In this document: one piece after another, positions 1-12,300 of the stretch
Layout: the number at the start of each line of letters is the position of its first letter
Numbering within the stretch: the stretch's first letter is position 1
Assembly (NCBI RefSeq): GCF_000150275.1
Contig: NW_002060963.1
Location: forward strand, 219,036-283,035
DNA: 64,000 nt
Direction: 5' to 3'
DNA from: Trichoplax adhaerens
Taxonomy: Eukaryota > Placozoa > Uniplacotomia > Trichoplacea > Trichoplacidae
Notes under the pieces: generated by a model
Told to the model about the DNA's origin: nothing
The model's input: only the letters and a program-made list of their open reading frames with translations
Database searches by the model: none
Made by a program: the position numbers and the translations under genes

Positions 1-116
1 GTACAGCACAGTACTGTAAGGTCTACAGTATGGACTACCAAATAAGTACTGTACACTGTACTGTACTGTACTGATTTTAAAGTACAGTACTGTACTGTAC
101 ACTGTACAGTATTCTG
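1..116. repeat. GTAC-rich palindromic low-complexity block
   Basis: The first ~116 bases are mostly overlapping copies of GTACAGTACTGTAC and its variants, which is self-complementary at almost every register. Similar blocks recur at about 4.62-4.76, 4.88-4.97, 16.58, 26.93-26.99, 39.00-39.07 and 39.75-39.80 kb, always between genes. The block runs off the left edge, so its full size is unknown. No coding potential is seen. Confidence 0.75.
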
Positions 117-704
117 CAAGACAGACGGACATTTCTTACCAAATGAGGCCATCAATATCCAAAAATGGCTACTCAGTATGGATCTTCCGTGTCTGTTTTC
201 GAAATCACTGGTACTAATTTTAATAACATCGATGATCTTATATTAACTGTCTCCAATCGGAACTTAGTAACAGATCATAAGATTGAGCGTATTATTACTT
301 AATTTAGAAATAACCAGTCAGTTCAAAATCGACCATCTGTACTGTATATTAATGAAAGTGCTGTCGTAACGAAGTGTCACTCAGTCCTGTCCAGTCCGGT
401 CCAGTCCTAGTCCTAAGTTGGACCCAATATTTTAACGGGATGAGGTCCATAATGTCTGTCCAAAGTGTCCATCCAAAGCATATTCCAGTGCTTGGTACAG
501 CAATTCATAAATAACTTTGTTACCACAGGCTGACTAGTGTACTATACTATAGTGTCCAGATGATACTGGAACTGTGAACACCATGCATAGTGAACACTGC
601 TGAACACCTGGCGTAGTTAAACTTGTCAGCTCCAGCCGATCAGCAAACGCGATAACTCAATAAAGCAAAATTGGAAACTGTGGATTGCATCAGAAGAAGG
701 CGAA
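117..704. other. Spacer upstream of GSTZ1
   Basis: No exon, RNA gene or clear repeat was recognised. The 3' part presumably holds the GSTZ1 promoter and 5' UTR, but no convincing TATA box or initiator was seen. Confidence 0.4.
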
Positions 705-3082
705 ATGTCCAGCAAGGTAGAATAGGATAGAGCTGGTTAACAATAATACTGAATTGACTCTACTGGTAGCAAATTGTGAATGCTTATGATGTAATTGCCA
801 GACTTGCTACTGACAAGTATCACACTACGGTGTTACTGTTTGCAATGCAAACTTGAGAGCTCATTTCAAGTTGCTTCCGCTTTTGCAGCATAACATACGC
901 GTATATTGCAATATTATGCAGCGCTGATTGAATACCTGGTGGATCAGCTTTGAAATTAGGCTTTGCAAGCATAAAATTGATCTTAGTGCTTTGATAATGG
1001 AGAGTTTACAGGATATGGAATCAAAATATCAGAAACAGTAAACAATGTCTCGCGCTTTGTTGTAATTATCCTATCATCGATCTCAAAGAGTTTCACATTC
1101 TAAAACTACGATCGACAAACTCTCTTTTACTGTGCATTCACAAGTTGCTGTCAATAGGATCGCTAGTACTATGTTAGTTTTGTCTAAAAACTACTCATAC
1201 GCATAATTAGAAACTGCATACCGTAAATCGTTCAGTTAATATCAGTGGCAATCAGCAATGGACAATACTGTCATGTCCAGTCTATTGAAAAAACTCTTAA
1301 AATATTCAAATACTACGACTAAAACACAATACTAACTAAATCTATGACTTCACCATATTTAGCCACGGTTGTACTCTTATTTCCGCAGCACCTGTTCTTG
1401 GCGTGTTAGAATAGGTAAACTGATTATTTATTGAATTCAATATAATGCTCGATAGACGAAGTACTGTAGATCATAATGTTAACGAGAAATCCTAAGGTTC
1501 CTGTAGTGTAGTTAAGGACTTGTCATCAATGTTACTATGCATAAGGTAAGTAAGTTGAATTAGTATCATCAAAAGTGACTAGCTATTAACTTGTTTACAG
1601 TATGCTATGAACAATTCGCTATCATCTAGGTACAGTAGCTACAAAATGCAACTGTCATATATAGACATGTACTTTTGAATGCTAGCTTCTCATTGATAAG
1701 CTTAAAATTCTCGCTCAGGGTCTGTTGACTATTTCATTTTTCTCGGAGGTTGTAATCAAAGATTTTTCAATCTTTTTTTATATTGTAAGCTCTCGCTCTC
1801 AAAGGAATCGAATATGATTATCATCCTGTGCACTTGTTAAAGGATGGTGGCGAACAGGCTAGTTTTAAGGATAAGTTTAAACTACTTTACGTTCGTACGA
1901 AATTAAATTAATCTTTATTAATTTATTTTTTAGTTTAAGGACGAATACAAAAGTCTTAATCCGAATTCCTTATTGCCAGCACTGGAAATAGATGGCCATT
2001 GTCTAGCAGATTCGGTGGGTAATCTCAATTACAGTAACATTATGAGCCTTATGGAATTTTTCTAGTACGTACAATACAGTAATGTCGAGGATTAACCATG
2101 GACGTATATGACAGATGAGTATTATAGAATACTTGGATGAAACAAGACAAGATCCACCGTATTTGTTACCGAAAGATCCAGCAATAAGAGCGACGGTATG
2201 TCGATCAATTTGCGAGTATAATTGAAGATACGTGTATTTAAGAAACTTTTTTTACCAATGTTTGAGTTATCACTATGAAGTAGAGATAGATACTGCATAT
2301 ACAACTTCTCTACACGGGATCGGATCATTCCTAAATCATCTGGAGCAAATAGTACGATTTCTGATTTATTTGCTTTTATCGCATGTACTATATCTCCCTA
2401 TAGGTACGACGAATTAGCAACAATATTACTAGTGGTATTCAGCCAATCCAGGTCTCTAATACTGTCTATTTTATTTATAACTACGATGGAAACGGCAGCT
2501 ACCCTATTTCAATGAATACTTATAGTATGATCTTTGTTCACAGAATCTTCGAGTGCTGATCTATGTAGGCGCAGATAAGAAAAAGGAATGGGGAAAGCAC
2601 TGGATTGAGCAAGGCTTTAATTGTAATGTTACTCATTCTAACGTTTGATGATGCATATTACTATTATAATATAACCTTCTGTTGGTGTACATCTGGTATT
2701 TATTACTACGAAAGTTAGATCTCTAATTAGAGTTTAATAATTCATTGACAAAATTTTCTTACTTAAAATATGGATAGCTCTAGAAGAGTTATTAGAAAAG
2801 ACTAGTGGTAAATATTGTGTTGGCGATGACATCACCATGGCTGATCTTTGCTTGATTCCACAAGTTTACAATGCTAATAGGTACTGGTTTACCAGTGTGT
2901 ATGATAAAGCCTTAAATCAATACTCGCTAATCACTCATTTTATATTGGGTATGACAAGGTTTGAGGTGGACATGTCCAGATACCCAATTATAACACGCAT
3001 CAATGCGCAGTTAGAGAATCATGATGCATTCGTAGCAGCTCATCCAAGGCAACAACCTGACTGTCCGGATGAACTCAAATAG
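705..3082 (+). CDS. GSTZ1: Maleylacetoacetate isomerase / glutathione S-transferase zeta
   Basis: Glutathione-dependent isomerase of phenylalanine/tyrosine catabolism (maleylacetoacetate to fumarylacetoacetate), cytosolic. Nine exons: 705-716, 1363-1414, 1790-1857, 1934-2014, 2115-2195, 2404-2451, 2544-2622, 2778-2880, 2959-3082. Phases agree throughout and give 215 residues; the family is about 216. The zeta signature reads STCSWRVRIAL (residues 13-23) instead of the usual SSCxWRVR, so the second serine is threonine. The SLNP and IIEYLDETR stretches and the C-terminal GKYCVGDDITMADLCLIPQV block are typical of the class. The tiny first exon encodes only MSSK and was chosen because it supplies an ATG, a GTAGAA donor and the right phase; it is the least certain part. 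The third intron appears to use a GC donor (CAG|GCTAGT). No neighbour shares its pathway. Confidence 0.94.
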
Positions 3083-3346
3083 AGTTAGCACTGGATGACA
3101 CTTATCGTTAACTGGTATACGAATGATGTCTTTCTATCGATTAGAACGTAGATGCAATTAAGATTTTAGTGATCTGTTTAAAAATTGGTGCTGTAAGAGG
3201 ACTTGTACAGTGAGAAATAGTAATGCTAATATTGTAGACGCTGATTTTTGCTAGCTATTATCACATAAAAAATTATAAAATATATGCTAATTGTATTGCA
3301 AAGCTGCTCTTTCTCTCAATGTGCAGTATGTGAGGCAAATCTGGCA

Positions 3347-3352
3347 AATAAA
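3347..3352 (+). terminator. Poly(A) signal AATAAA after GSTZ1
   Basis: Canonical AATAAA 265 bases after the GSTZ1 stop, the first such hexamer downstream on this strand. Whether it is used is inferred. Confidence 0.4.
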
Positions 3353-3910
3353 AAGGATCGTCATAGATTATTTCTTACGTACGATAAAATTATAACGCCA
3401 AAAGCATGCGTTCAGAATTCTCGAATCAGTCGTTCTGGAGGAATGAATTAACCATTACAACATTCATATTTTAAATTATCCTCAATTTGATTGAAAGGTT
3501 TGATGATTGGTCATTAGCCGCATTTAAATTAGCTGTATTTTTCAAGGCAGAAATCAACCCTGCGCTGTCATGGACGTAGACTAACAAAGAAAGCGGCTCT
3601 TTCTAATAGAATTGCAAGACGGTGATATTTTGTAACTGTGCTTGATATACAGTACAGTAGGCAACAATCAGTTGCAATTGAATATCTACTCTTCCTTTAA
3701 ATGATTGCGTTAATTACATTATTTACAAATAAATTATACTATTTATTTATTTACTACTAGTTGTATCTGCAAGGCCGCTTTATTGTTTATTAGTAATAAT
3801 TATGAGATGTATTACGTATTCCTACTGAATATTGGGCTCTAAGTTGAAAATTTCTTCCCTTTACAAGTCCTTAGTTGAAGGCTTCCAATTGGTGTCCAGC
3901 AGTTTTTGAC

Positions 3911-4490
3911 TTTTTGCTATCTTCTGTAGTCAATCGACAGTTGAAATCTTTTCTACTGCAGTGCTCTAATCGACACCGCTTCATCGAACCCATTCCATGA
4001 TCAACTCGCCCAAGTTGCCTGATCAGTTCTCAAAGTAGTCAGCATTCCATCTACACTAATTTTTATACTGGTTTATTTTTATTCCTACAAGGATTAAGAA
4101 CTGGTAAGGGCAACTTGAGCTGAGGCATCAGTTTTTGCTATCTTCTGTAGTCAATCGATAGTTGAAATCTTGCATTGCAGTGCTTGAATCCACACGGCTT
4201 CATCGAGCCAATTACTTGATCAACTCGCCCAAGTGGCCCAATCAGTTCTCAAAGTAGTCAGAATCACATCTACAGTCGTTTTCATATTGGTTTATTTCCA
4301 TTTCTATATGGATTAAGAACTGGTAAGGGCAACTTGAGCTGAGGCAGTCGTTTTTGCTATCTTCTGCAGTCAATCGATAGTAGAAATCTTTTACTGCAGT
4401 ACTCTGTTTGCCACGGTTTCATCGAGTCAATGACATGATCTACTCGCCCAAGTGGCCCGATCACTTCTCAAAGTAGTAAGGATCGCCATT
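3911..4490. repeat. Tandem repeat, ~220-bp unit, about 2.6 copies
   Basis: Units start at 3911, 4132 and 4351, each opening with TTTTTGCTATCTTCTG, continuing with a GTCAATCGA-type block and carrying AACTCGCCCAAGT-like and TCTCAAAGTAGT blocks about 110 and 140 bases in. The first two units end with the shared GGATTAAGAACTGGTAAGGG stretch; the third is cut short before it. Copies differ by scattered substitutions, so the duplication is not recent. No open frame spans it. Confidence 0.85.
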
Positions 4491-4565
4491 AGTCCATTTC
4501 TCTGCTAGTGGTTTAATCACTTGTCGCTAAGTTGTTATGGACTCTTATTATGACATCATTTCAGT

Positions 4566-4819
4566 ACAATACTATATACTGTAGCCGATTACAATACTTA
4601 GTACTATAAAGGCGGAGAAAATACTGTACAGTACAGTACAGTCCAGTCCAGTACATTACAGTGTACAGTATCTGGGCCACCGTAAAATACGGTACGGTAC
4701 TGTGTTGTACTGTACACTGTACAGTACAGTACTGTACTGTACATTGTACTGTACTGTACAGTATTTCCCCCGCCTTTACAATACTAAGTATTATAACAGG
4801 CTACAGTATATAGTATTGT
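4566..4819. repeat. Foldback palindrome 1 (long inverted repeat)
   Basis: The left arm starts ACAATACTATATACTGTAGCC (4566-4586) and the right arm ends with its exact reverse complement (4799-4819). The arms keep pairing inwards through an AAGGCGG/CCGCCTT block and into a GTACTGTAC-rich centre, giving a near-complete hairpin of about 254 bp. The centre contains CTGGGCCACCGTA and CGGTACGGTACTGTG. It resembles a foldback or MITE-like element; no transposase is seen. Confidence 0.85.
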
Positions 4820-4822
4820 GCG

Positions 4823-5011
4823 GACCCTAAAGGTATCGGGCCGAACCGAGCCGAACTCAGGTCTAGTTACAGACTTACAGTACAGTACAGTACTGTACAG
4901 TATCTGGGCCACCGTACAGTACAGTACAGTACGGTACGGTACTGTGTTGTACTGTACTGTAATGTACCGTAACTAAATCTGAGTTCGGTTCGGTTCAATA
5001 CCTTTATGGTC
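4823..5011. repeat. Foldback palindrome 2, sharing the core of palindrome 1
   Basis: The left arm GACC..AAAGGTATCGGGCCGAACC (from 4823) pairs with the right arm ending GGTTCAATACCTTTATGGTC (5011). The stem is roughly 45 bp with a few mismatches. Its centre repeats the core of the preceding element (CTGGGCCACCGTA, then CGGTACGGTACTGTG) in the same orientation. Two different outer arms therefore enclose the same inner palindrome. Confidence 0.8.
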
Positions 5012-5101
5012 TATCAGTATAGTCTGTATTGACTCTGTAAACATTCTTTCTGGACAGTACCAACTGATACACTACAGTACAATCCAGCACTCAGTAAAGG
5101 A

Positions 5102-5107
5102 TATAAA
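5102..5107 (+). promoter_or_regulatory. TATA box of the thyroglobulin-domain gene
   Basis: TATAAA within GGATATAAAGGCGAGG, 138 bases before the ATG at 5240. Spacing would allow a 5' UTR of about 100 bases. Assignment is from sequence and position only. Confidence 0.5.
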
Positions 5108-5239
5108 GGCGAGGCGATTCTTCAGTATGTGTCAATACGTTCGAGGTCTTGAACAGTTTTTGAGATTGATTTTTTTTTGGCTGTCGCAAGATTGTTGATT
5201 TTTTCTTCTCCATTCCTATTCCCTGCTAAATAGTCCACC

Positions 5240-7363
5240 ATGAAATTGACATTGGCTATTATCGCTATCATCTTTTGCATTGGAACAGTTTCAGCTGGTA
5301 TGTGTATTCTTTGTGCTGTTGGATGAGTTTGAAATAGGACAGGAGAAAGTTGTTTATCATTAGGAATAGTGTACATACAGTAGGATACAGGACAGCAGGT
5401 TGGGTTGCGTTAGCTTTTTCAGTATGGATATGCATGTTGTTGGTGTCAGCGATTTCCTAAATTATCCAAAGTTGGACGTAGAATCGTTTTGAAGACGAAC
5501 TGGTTAGCATCAAAAGTAGTGCCAAGTAGTGCGCCATCAATGCAAATCAACTCTTTTGTTGTTAGACGTAGTTTATCTTCCGACGTTACTGATCATGATC
5601 GACGAATAATGATAAATTCATGTAAAAGGCATCGGTTGAATATCTCTTATGATGAAAAATTGTCTTCTTTTTACAAGATGAGTGTATAGGATTAAGTCAG
5701 CAGTAATTGCCATTCTATTGCCTATATTAGTCAATGTACAATCCTGAACCGGCCTAATGGACAAATATCAGTCAAGAATAAGAGACTTTCTGTAGTTCAA
5801 ATCTCAATAATAATAACGTACGGTTTAATGAGTCTGGAAGTAAGTCATACGGTAAACTGTACTGTCCTCAACAACTGCTGCAACCACACCGGTCATAATA
5901 TTGGTTATTTTCTTTCTAATGCAACTGTAATATCTGCTATGACAGTATTAGGATCATTGCTTCAACAGTAATATCCAACTATTAGTTTTGTAAAATTTCA
6001 AGCACTTGACTGGGCACTAAACTTTTGATTTATGGATTGCCATGTTTGTCGGTCTAATGTCTGATGAAAGTGGAATAGCTTGTGCGCTTATTCGCCTACA
6101 GTATCAGCAATGCAAGATTAGGTCATAGGTCGTCATAGCTTGTGATCATTACTCAACATTAATCAATACCTTTACACATTGTCTTCTTTAGCATGATATT
6201 GTTGTTGTAAGAAAATAATATTTTCTTAGAATAGAAAAAGTTGAACTCTGATTTCAATGCCTGAATACTGTTTATTTATGACTGGGTAAAATTTTAGTGA
6301 AGTTGCCTCCATGCTGGGCTTATTTACAAGAACATGCTTCTATTTTGGAACATGGTGAACCTCATATGGTTGGTGGCTATACGCCTCAATGTGATGAAGA
6401 AGGTTACTACAAATTGATGCAATGCAGTGGAAGCACTGGATATTGTAAGTGGTATATGGATGCTATAATTTTGCTTAAGGAAATATAGTAGAATTAGCCT
6501 TGCAAAAGCATTTGACTTTAGTGATTGGCTAGTAATTCTCAGATTAATGATGTCAAAACATCAGTGTACTGTATTACGATCGCAAAAATAGAATGGGCAT
6601 ATGTACTGCCATTGCAATTATTCTAAGGGAATAAAACTATTCCAAGTGATTTAACTAGTAGGACGACAATAAAGTCAAAATACCAATAATGTACATATTG
6701 TACCTAACAATGTAGTGCGGCACGGTATCTCGACTATACATAGAATCTTCATCTGCTTGCAATATGTGTTATCAATAATTTTACTCTTTACAGGCTGGTG
6801 CACAACACCTATTGGTTTGAAAGTACCAGAAACTGATCGTCGACCAGGCCATGCAAATGGATTAGATTGTAAGTTCTTATGCGACATGGGTACAGTGTTA
6901 ATAAGACTACTTCTTATATGTATATATATACTTGTATTTTTAATTTGATCGTATACAGTCAGCATATAGGAATCGGATATATAGCATTTAGAAGTACTGT
7001 AGATTCTTACTCGATTCTTTTTATATCTTTCACTGTTACTTATAATTTCAGTATGTATATATAATATATATTTATAGTCGGTAAGTACGCATTGTGAATA
7101 TACAAGTATTATTTTCAAGTAGCCACGATGATATGACGTAGCTGTTTATCGCATCAGCTGAATAGATAGCTTAAATCGCTTTGAATTGTAGTAGTATCCT
7201 TACTGCTTAGTTCATGCGCTATGGAACGTTAGCCTTGGATAATTGATGGGCCCATATCGTTTTTAGATATGGAATATAATTGGATTTACTAAGTTATGCT
7301 ACTCTTGTCTGTTGAATTCATCTAGGCAAAGCCGAAGTTGCAAAGTATGCTAATAGTTCATAA
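5240..7363 (+). CDS. Small secreted protein with one thyroglobulin type-1 domain
   Basis: Four exons (5240-5297, 6298-6444, 6794-6868, 7326-7363), all joined in phase 1, encode 105 residues. Residues 1-19 form a signal peptide (hydrophobic core LAIIAIIFCIG, cleavage expected after VSA). The rest is a six-cysteine thyroglobulin type-1 domain: first cysteine at residue 25, a PQCDEEGYY block, MQC, the CWC motif at 69-71 and a closing LDC, followed by a 12-residue basic/polar tail. Such modules occur in extracellular matrix proteins and in thyropins that inhibit cathepsin-type cysteine proteases; inhibition here is inferred. If the donor at 6869 were skipped the frame would run to a stop at 6948 through a hydrophobic tail, but the GTAAGT donor and the in-phase exon at 7326 make the spliced form better. 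The first intron is about 1 kb. Confidence 0.85.
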
Positions 7364-9357
7364 TGGTAGTCCATGAGAGACATACGGACGGTATCAAAAA
7401 AATTATCAAAATTGCAACAGTAGTAATAATACGTATAGATTCTGCAATAGATAAAATAATTATACACGTATAAAGGATAATTGTTTTTCGTCCAATAATC
7501 AATCATGATTCTACCGTTTTTCCCCATTAATATTGTAATTTATATAACTTTAGATGAAAATGAATTCTATTAGACATTATGATCCGAACGCTGTTTTCTT
7601 TAAACCGTGGTTAATAACACTCTTCAATTAATTTAAGTCAACATCGATTTTAACAAGCAATTAATATTACCATATAATTTACAGTACTTTTTTGTCGTTC
7701 GTTCGAATAATAGACTAATAATAATTTTAGATCCAGGCATTTTATAAACAGTAATAAAAATAGGCTTAGAACATTCATAATGGTTTACCATATAACGTTT
7801 ATACTAGCAATGTGCAATCCTTCTTAAAATGGTCCGGTCTTTCAAATTAACTGTAATTCGTTGGGCTAATGTGATGACTATTATTTTTTGAATGGTACTG
7901 CAATGGCGCAAAGGGGTATACCTTGTTGAGTATAAGGCAAGAAATTCTAGATGCACCTATATTTCTAGAAGTCCGTGTATAATGGTACGAATATACCGTG
8001 TCGTATATGCGCGATGAAAATAAAACTGGTTAATGACAATTACTGTAAATAATTATAATAGCGATATAAATAAATAGATTTATCACCCGTGATTGAGTTT
8101 CATAACAGGGCGAGAGTATTACAATTATGGTATCGCATACACGCATACTGCGCTACTTATGAACGGGTAGTGTAACCCCAAATTTAAAAAACTTTTGATA
8201 ATAATAGTACAGTCGCTCTTTATCAAGCATCTAGAACTTACAAGTTTAGCATTTCCATTTGCCGTTTTCATCGTTGTTTAAAATCTGTTCTCAACGAGCA
8301 TAGCATAATTAATCTACGGTTAAGCCTAAGATAGTCATAAATATTGCCCAAGAATGAATAAAATTGAAATATCGTAGTATCAAGTAATTGAAGAGCGACT
8401 GAATTATACTGGATTATCAATCTGAATGTCAATGGGTTTAGTATTTCTTCACATCATGGATTTTAATTAATAAAAGCTTTCTTTCCATGAAGACTGCTTT
8501 GATTTATATCAAGGACTGTACGTATCATCAATTAGTGTAGCAAAAAAATGAAAGATGATAACACTTACGTAAGTTTGTTATATTCTACAGTTTCTGACAT
8601 GAAATGCTTTACGGTTGACCGACTTTCTAGAATATATTTCTGGTAAGGATATAATTACGTCACATAAAATTAATTTTTTTTTACATCACTTTATGGCCGT
8701 CGCGATGACATCACGTAACACATAGTAAACTATACAATTTTTAAGGCACAAAAATACGTTGCATGTAGTACTCCTGCGATTTCATTATTAAAAACTTTCA
8801 AACATAAGGCTAGAGTTTACAGTGCTTTAAATTACTGAAAACTGGAAACTCATGATACGCATTACCAAGGTAGCTGGCAGTTATGTATATGTCATACATA
8901 TTACCTAAAAATAGTCAATACGTTATATCTGAAATACTGACTGAGCTCTTGGGTGCTACAGCAAATAACTAGAGTACTCTATATGATCAGTTGGCGCTCG
9001 ATTACTGAATGATGCTTGAAACTAGAAATGTACCGTTGTGCCATCTTTACCGCGTATACTGAAAATATTATTCTTCGCTATTTTCAACGTATCGGTGACT
9101 GTGACTTGATGGATTCATGGGCATCCACGACTCATTCATGGCTAATACCATAGACCAACATCGCAGTAATTACTACCAAAGTTAATACTTTATTTAAAGT
9201 TTCAGATATCTTAAGACAGGGTACACAGCTGTAGATAAATTATCAATTAATTACTTTTCAGGTGTTTAATTGTATTGTACAGCGGAGGAAATGCAACTGA
9301 AATATTTCTTACAAGTAGTAGGTTGTTAAAGTAAACGTATATCCAAAACAGGCGTTC
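7364..9357. other. Intergenic spacer, Tg-1 gene to RBM25
   Basis: About 2 kb between two convergent genes. No exon-like stretch, RNA gene or repeat was recognised on either strand. It must contain the 3' UTRs of both neighbours. Confidence 0.5.
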
Positions 9358-9363
9358 TTTATT
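9358..9363 (-). terminator. Poly(A) signal of RBM25 (AATAAA on - strand)
   Basis: TTTATT on +, i.e. AATAAA on -, 36 bases past the RBM25 stop. Predicts a very short 3' UTR. Confidence 0.55.
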
Positions 9364-9398
9364 TAAAGTCGAGATAAAGTTCTTAAGGTTAAAAGCAA

Positions 9399-12300
9399 CT
9401 ATTTGACATTAACTATTCCCATTTTCTTTGCTTCTGTTTCATAAATCAGTAATCTCCATAATTTCATAACAAAAACTTCAGCTTCATCGTCGAGAACCTA
9501 TGGTACAACAGAATTAGGTCATTGGAATACTGCATATATCATTTTGTTCTTCACATCATATTTTACCATTTCTAGATCTTTAACAATGGAAACCGGAGAG
9601 TTGTGCTCTTTAACCTGTATCGGTAACATTATGCTAATTAATACTTACAATAACATCAAACTAAGTATCAAAATTTTATTTCTAAATGTCAGTTGAATAT
9701 TTGTCGTGCAAAACTTCACCTTCTCGCAAATGAAATCAACTAGGGTTGGCTCTTCTTCACCGATGTATTCGGTTATCTTTTTAATTACCCATGTTCTCAT
9801 TCGCTTCTCTATTAGCGACTAAATTTTGCAAATATCTTAGCTAGATCAACTATGCACGAGAATACAACTTTAAGTTTGCAAATATTTATACCTCATCTAC
9901 TAAAGACCAGTTTAATGGGTAGTCGAAAAGTTTTTCTTTATCGGACGGAATACTTTCCATAATTGCTTTAATTCTTCTCTTCTTTTCATCAGGAGTCATA
10001 ACAACTGGTGTAATAGCCTTCATTTCTTCTTCGGTGTACTCGAGAGGTACTAACTTTCGTTTCCGAGATTTCTCGTTTGCAACGCTTTCGTCGTCTTCGT
10101 TATTAAATACAGATTCGAACTTCGACTTTTTAGTATTTGGTGCAGGATTTTGTTGTTTCGCAGTTGATAATCCTATTTTCATGTTAAGTCCGAAGCCACT
10201 TTTTTTATTTTCTTCAGATGCTGATAGCTGAGCATTCTCATCTTCGTCACGAGGTCTCTTTTTAGTATTATCAACCGGTGCATCTTGAATTTCCTATATT
10301 ACGTTATGTTAAATCATCTTTCAGTTAAAAATTAATATGAGGGAAAGCTTTCGATTGTTCTATTGCACATAATTGACTACATTAATAAATGCATACCGCG
10401 AACTGTACCCTTAAGGTTGTTGTTACCTTAATAATCGGTTGAGATGAACTGGTCGTATCTACGGGAGGCTCTTTTGAAGTGATAGTTTCATTTGTGACCT
10501 AACGATTATGTTTTATTTGTAAGTGCTTTAAACAACCATCTTAAAGTGACATTTATTCTATATTTTTCAACGGACTACACAATCGTAATGAAATGGTATT
10601 GATTAATTTCTGTATCGTAGAAAATTGATGCTGCCAGCGAATTTTCATTTGTAGCCATTGACAATTGCTACAGTGTATTATCGATACGCGTATGTACGTT
10701 GTATACAACTTACCGGCTTTTCATCAGGTTCAGCAGGTGGTGAACAGTTTGCTCGTTTTCGTTCGGATTTTCTTTCTAATTCCTCTAATTCACGTTGTCT
10801 ATCGCGTTCATCAGAAGCTATTTCCGCTTCTCTGTCGCGTAAGCGACGAGTAAATGCCGATCCCCTAAACATTATACATGGTAGAATAAATATATCATTA
10901 TCATAATTTTAACAACGATATTTTCATGGTTTCCTAAAAATTACTTATAATAACGGTGATCATCTTCGTCGTCATCGTATTTAGCTAAAAAATCGAGTAA
11001 ATGCCGAATCTCTCTCTCCTATGTTCAATTTAAAAATAAAAGATTTTACATTAGGTCATCAAAGGTAACCAAATTTAGACTTCATAAGTGGGATTATACA
11101 GTAAGTATATAGCATACCGTCTCTTTCTTTAATTTTGAATCGCGTTCAGCACTTTTTTCGTATTCGCGTAATTTTTTTCTTTCTCTGGATTCCCACGATC
11201 TGAGTTCCTACAAAATTGTACATCCAAAGATCGATAAGTAATTATCATTCTAAAAGAGGAATGTAAAAAATATTCGCAATCAATAACTTACGCTTTTGTA
11301 CATTGACTCTCGTTCTCGAAGTTTCCTATCTAATCGTCGCTTTTCTATGATTTTATTTTCATCCATTTCTTGATCAGCGGACGGTTCTCGGCTTCTAATA
11401 TCACGTTCTATCCTTCTATCGGTTTCTTGTGATACTTCCTTTTCTTTCCGATCACTTTCTTTTTCCTTTTCTTTGTCACTTTTCTTATCCTATTAAGTTG
11501 GGATATCATATGCAATAGCGTCATATAAAATCATGGCAATTGGGTTTACACTTTTTAAAGACCATTAAGTGACCTTATATGTTTCTCTAAAAATTCGTAT
11601 TTCACGGCTAATTAAGTTCTTTTGATCCGCATCCATTTCTAAGTCCTCTAAATTTTCCTGAAATGCAAATGAAAATAAAAAATTATTATCCAACGTTATA
11701 GCGACACATGAATTATTATGATCAAATGTCTTCATAGCATACTTCAGAGCGTGCTAACTTAATATTCATCATGGATGAGGGTTTAGGAGACTCTACAATA
11801 GCAAAAACATTTATATATCTTACGCCTTTAAAATTTGTAATGATACATTTATAATCATCAATGTTGCTCAGAAGTACCTTTTATGAATTCGTTTTGTAAT
11901 TTACCAGCTAAAACATTCCAGTTAGCTTTCAAAAACATGTCAATCTCCGCTTTGACAGAGATGTCTTCCTCCTAGTATAGAATATGAAACCGTTAGTATA
12001 CTGAAAATGTTGTTAAACGGGATGATATTGCATCTGAACCTCCTGATCGGGCGATAGATCAGCTGACTCAATATCCATAACAGTATCAGAATTATTTTCC
12101 GCTCTCCTTCTAGCGAGATATTCATCTAGTCGTTTTCTATTTTTTTCGTCTACCTTAATCTGTAAGAAAGTATCAGTTAGGTTCATAAGAAACTGAAAGT
12201 CAATTATATCGCGTACACTGGGTTAGAGGAACATAGAAAGCATTACCAGTAATTCTTTCTCGCCAACTTGCAAACCATGCAATAAACGTAATGCTCTTAA

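Noticed and set aside
6715-6948. Tg-1 exon 3 read through into a hydrophobic tail ending at 6948
   Set aside because: A GTAAGT donor at 6869 and an in-phase terminal exon at 7326-7363 restore the expected end of the domain, so the unspliced tail is less likely.
6675-7118. 147-codon open frame on - over the Tg-1 gene
   Set aside because: Antisense to a well-supported exon (6794-6868); low-complexity Tyr/Ile-rich translation.
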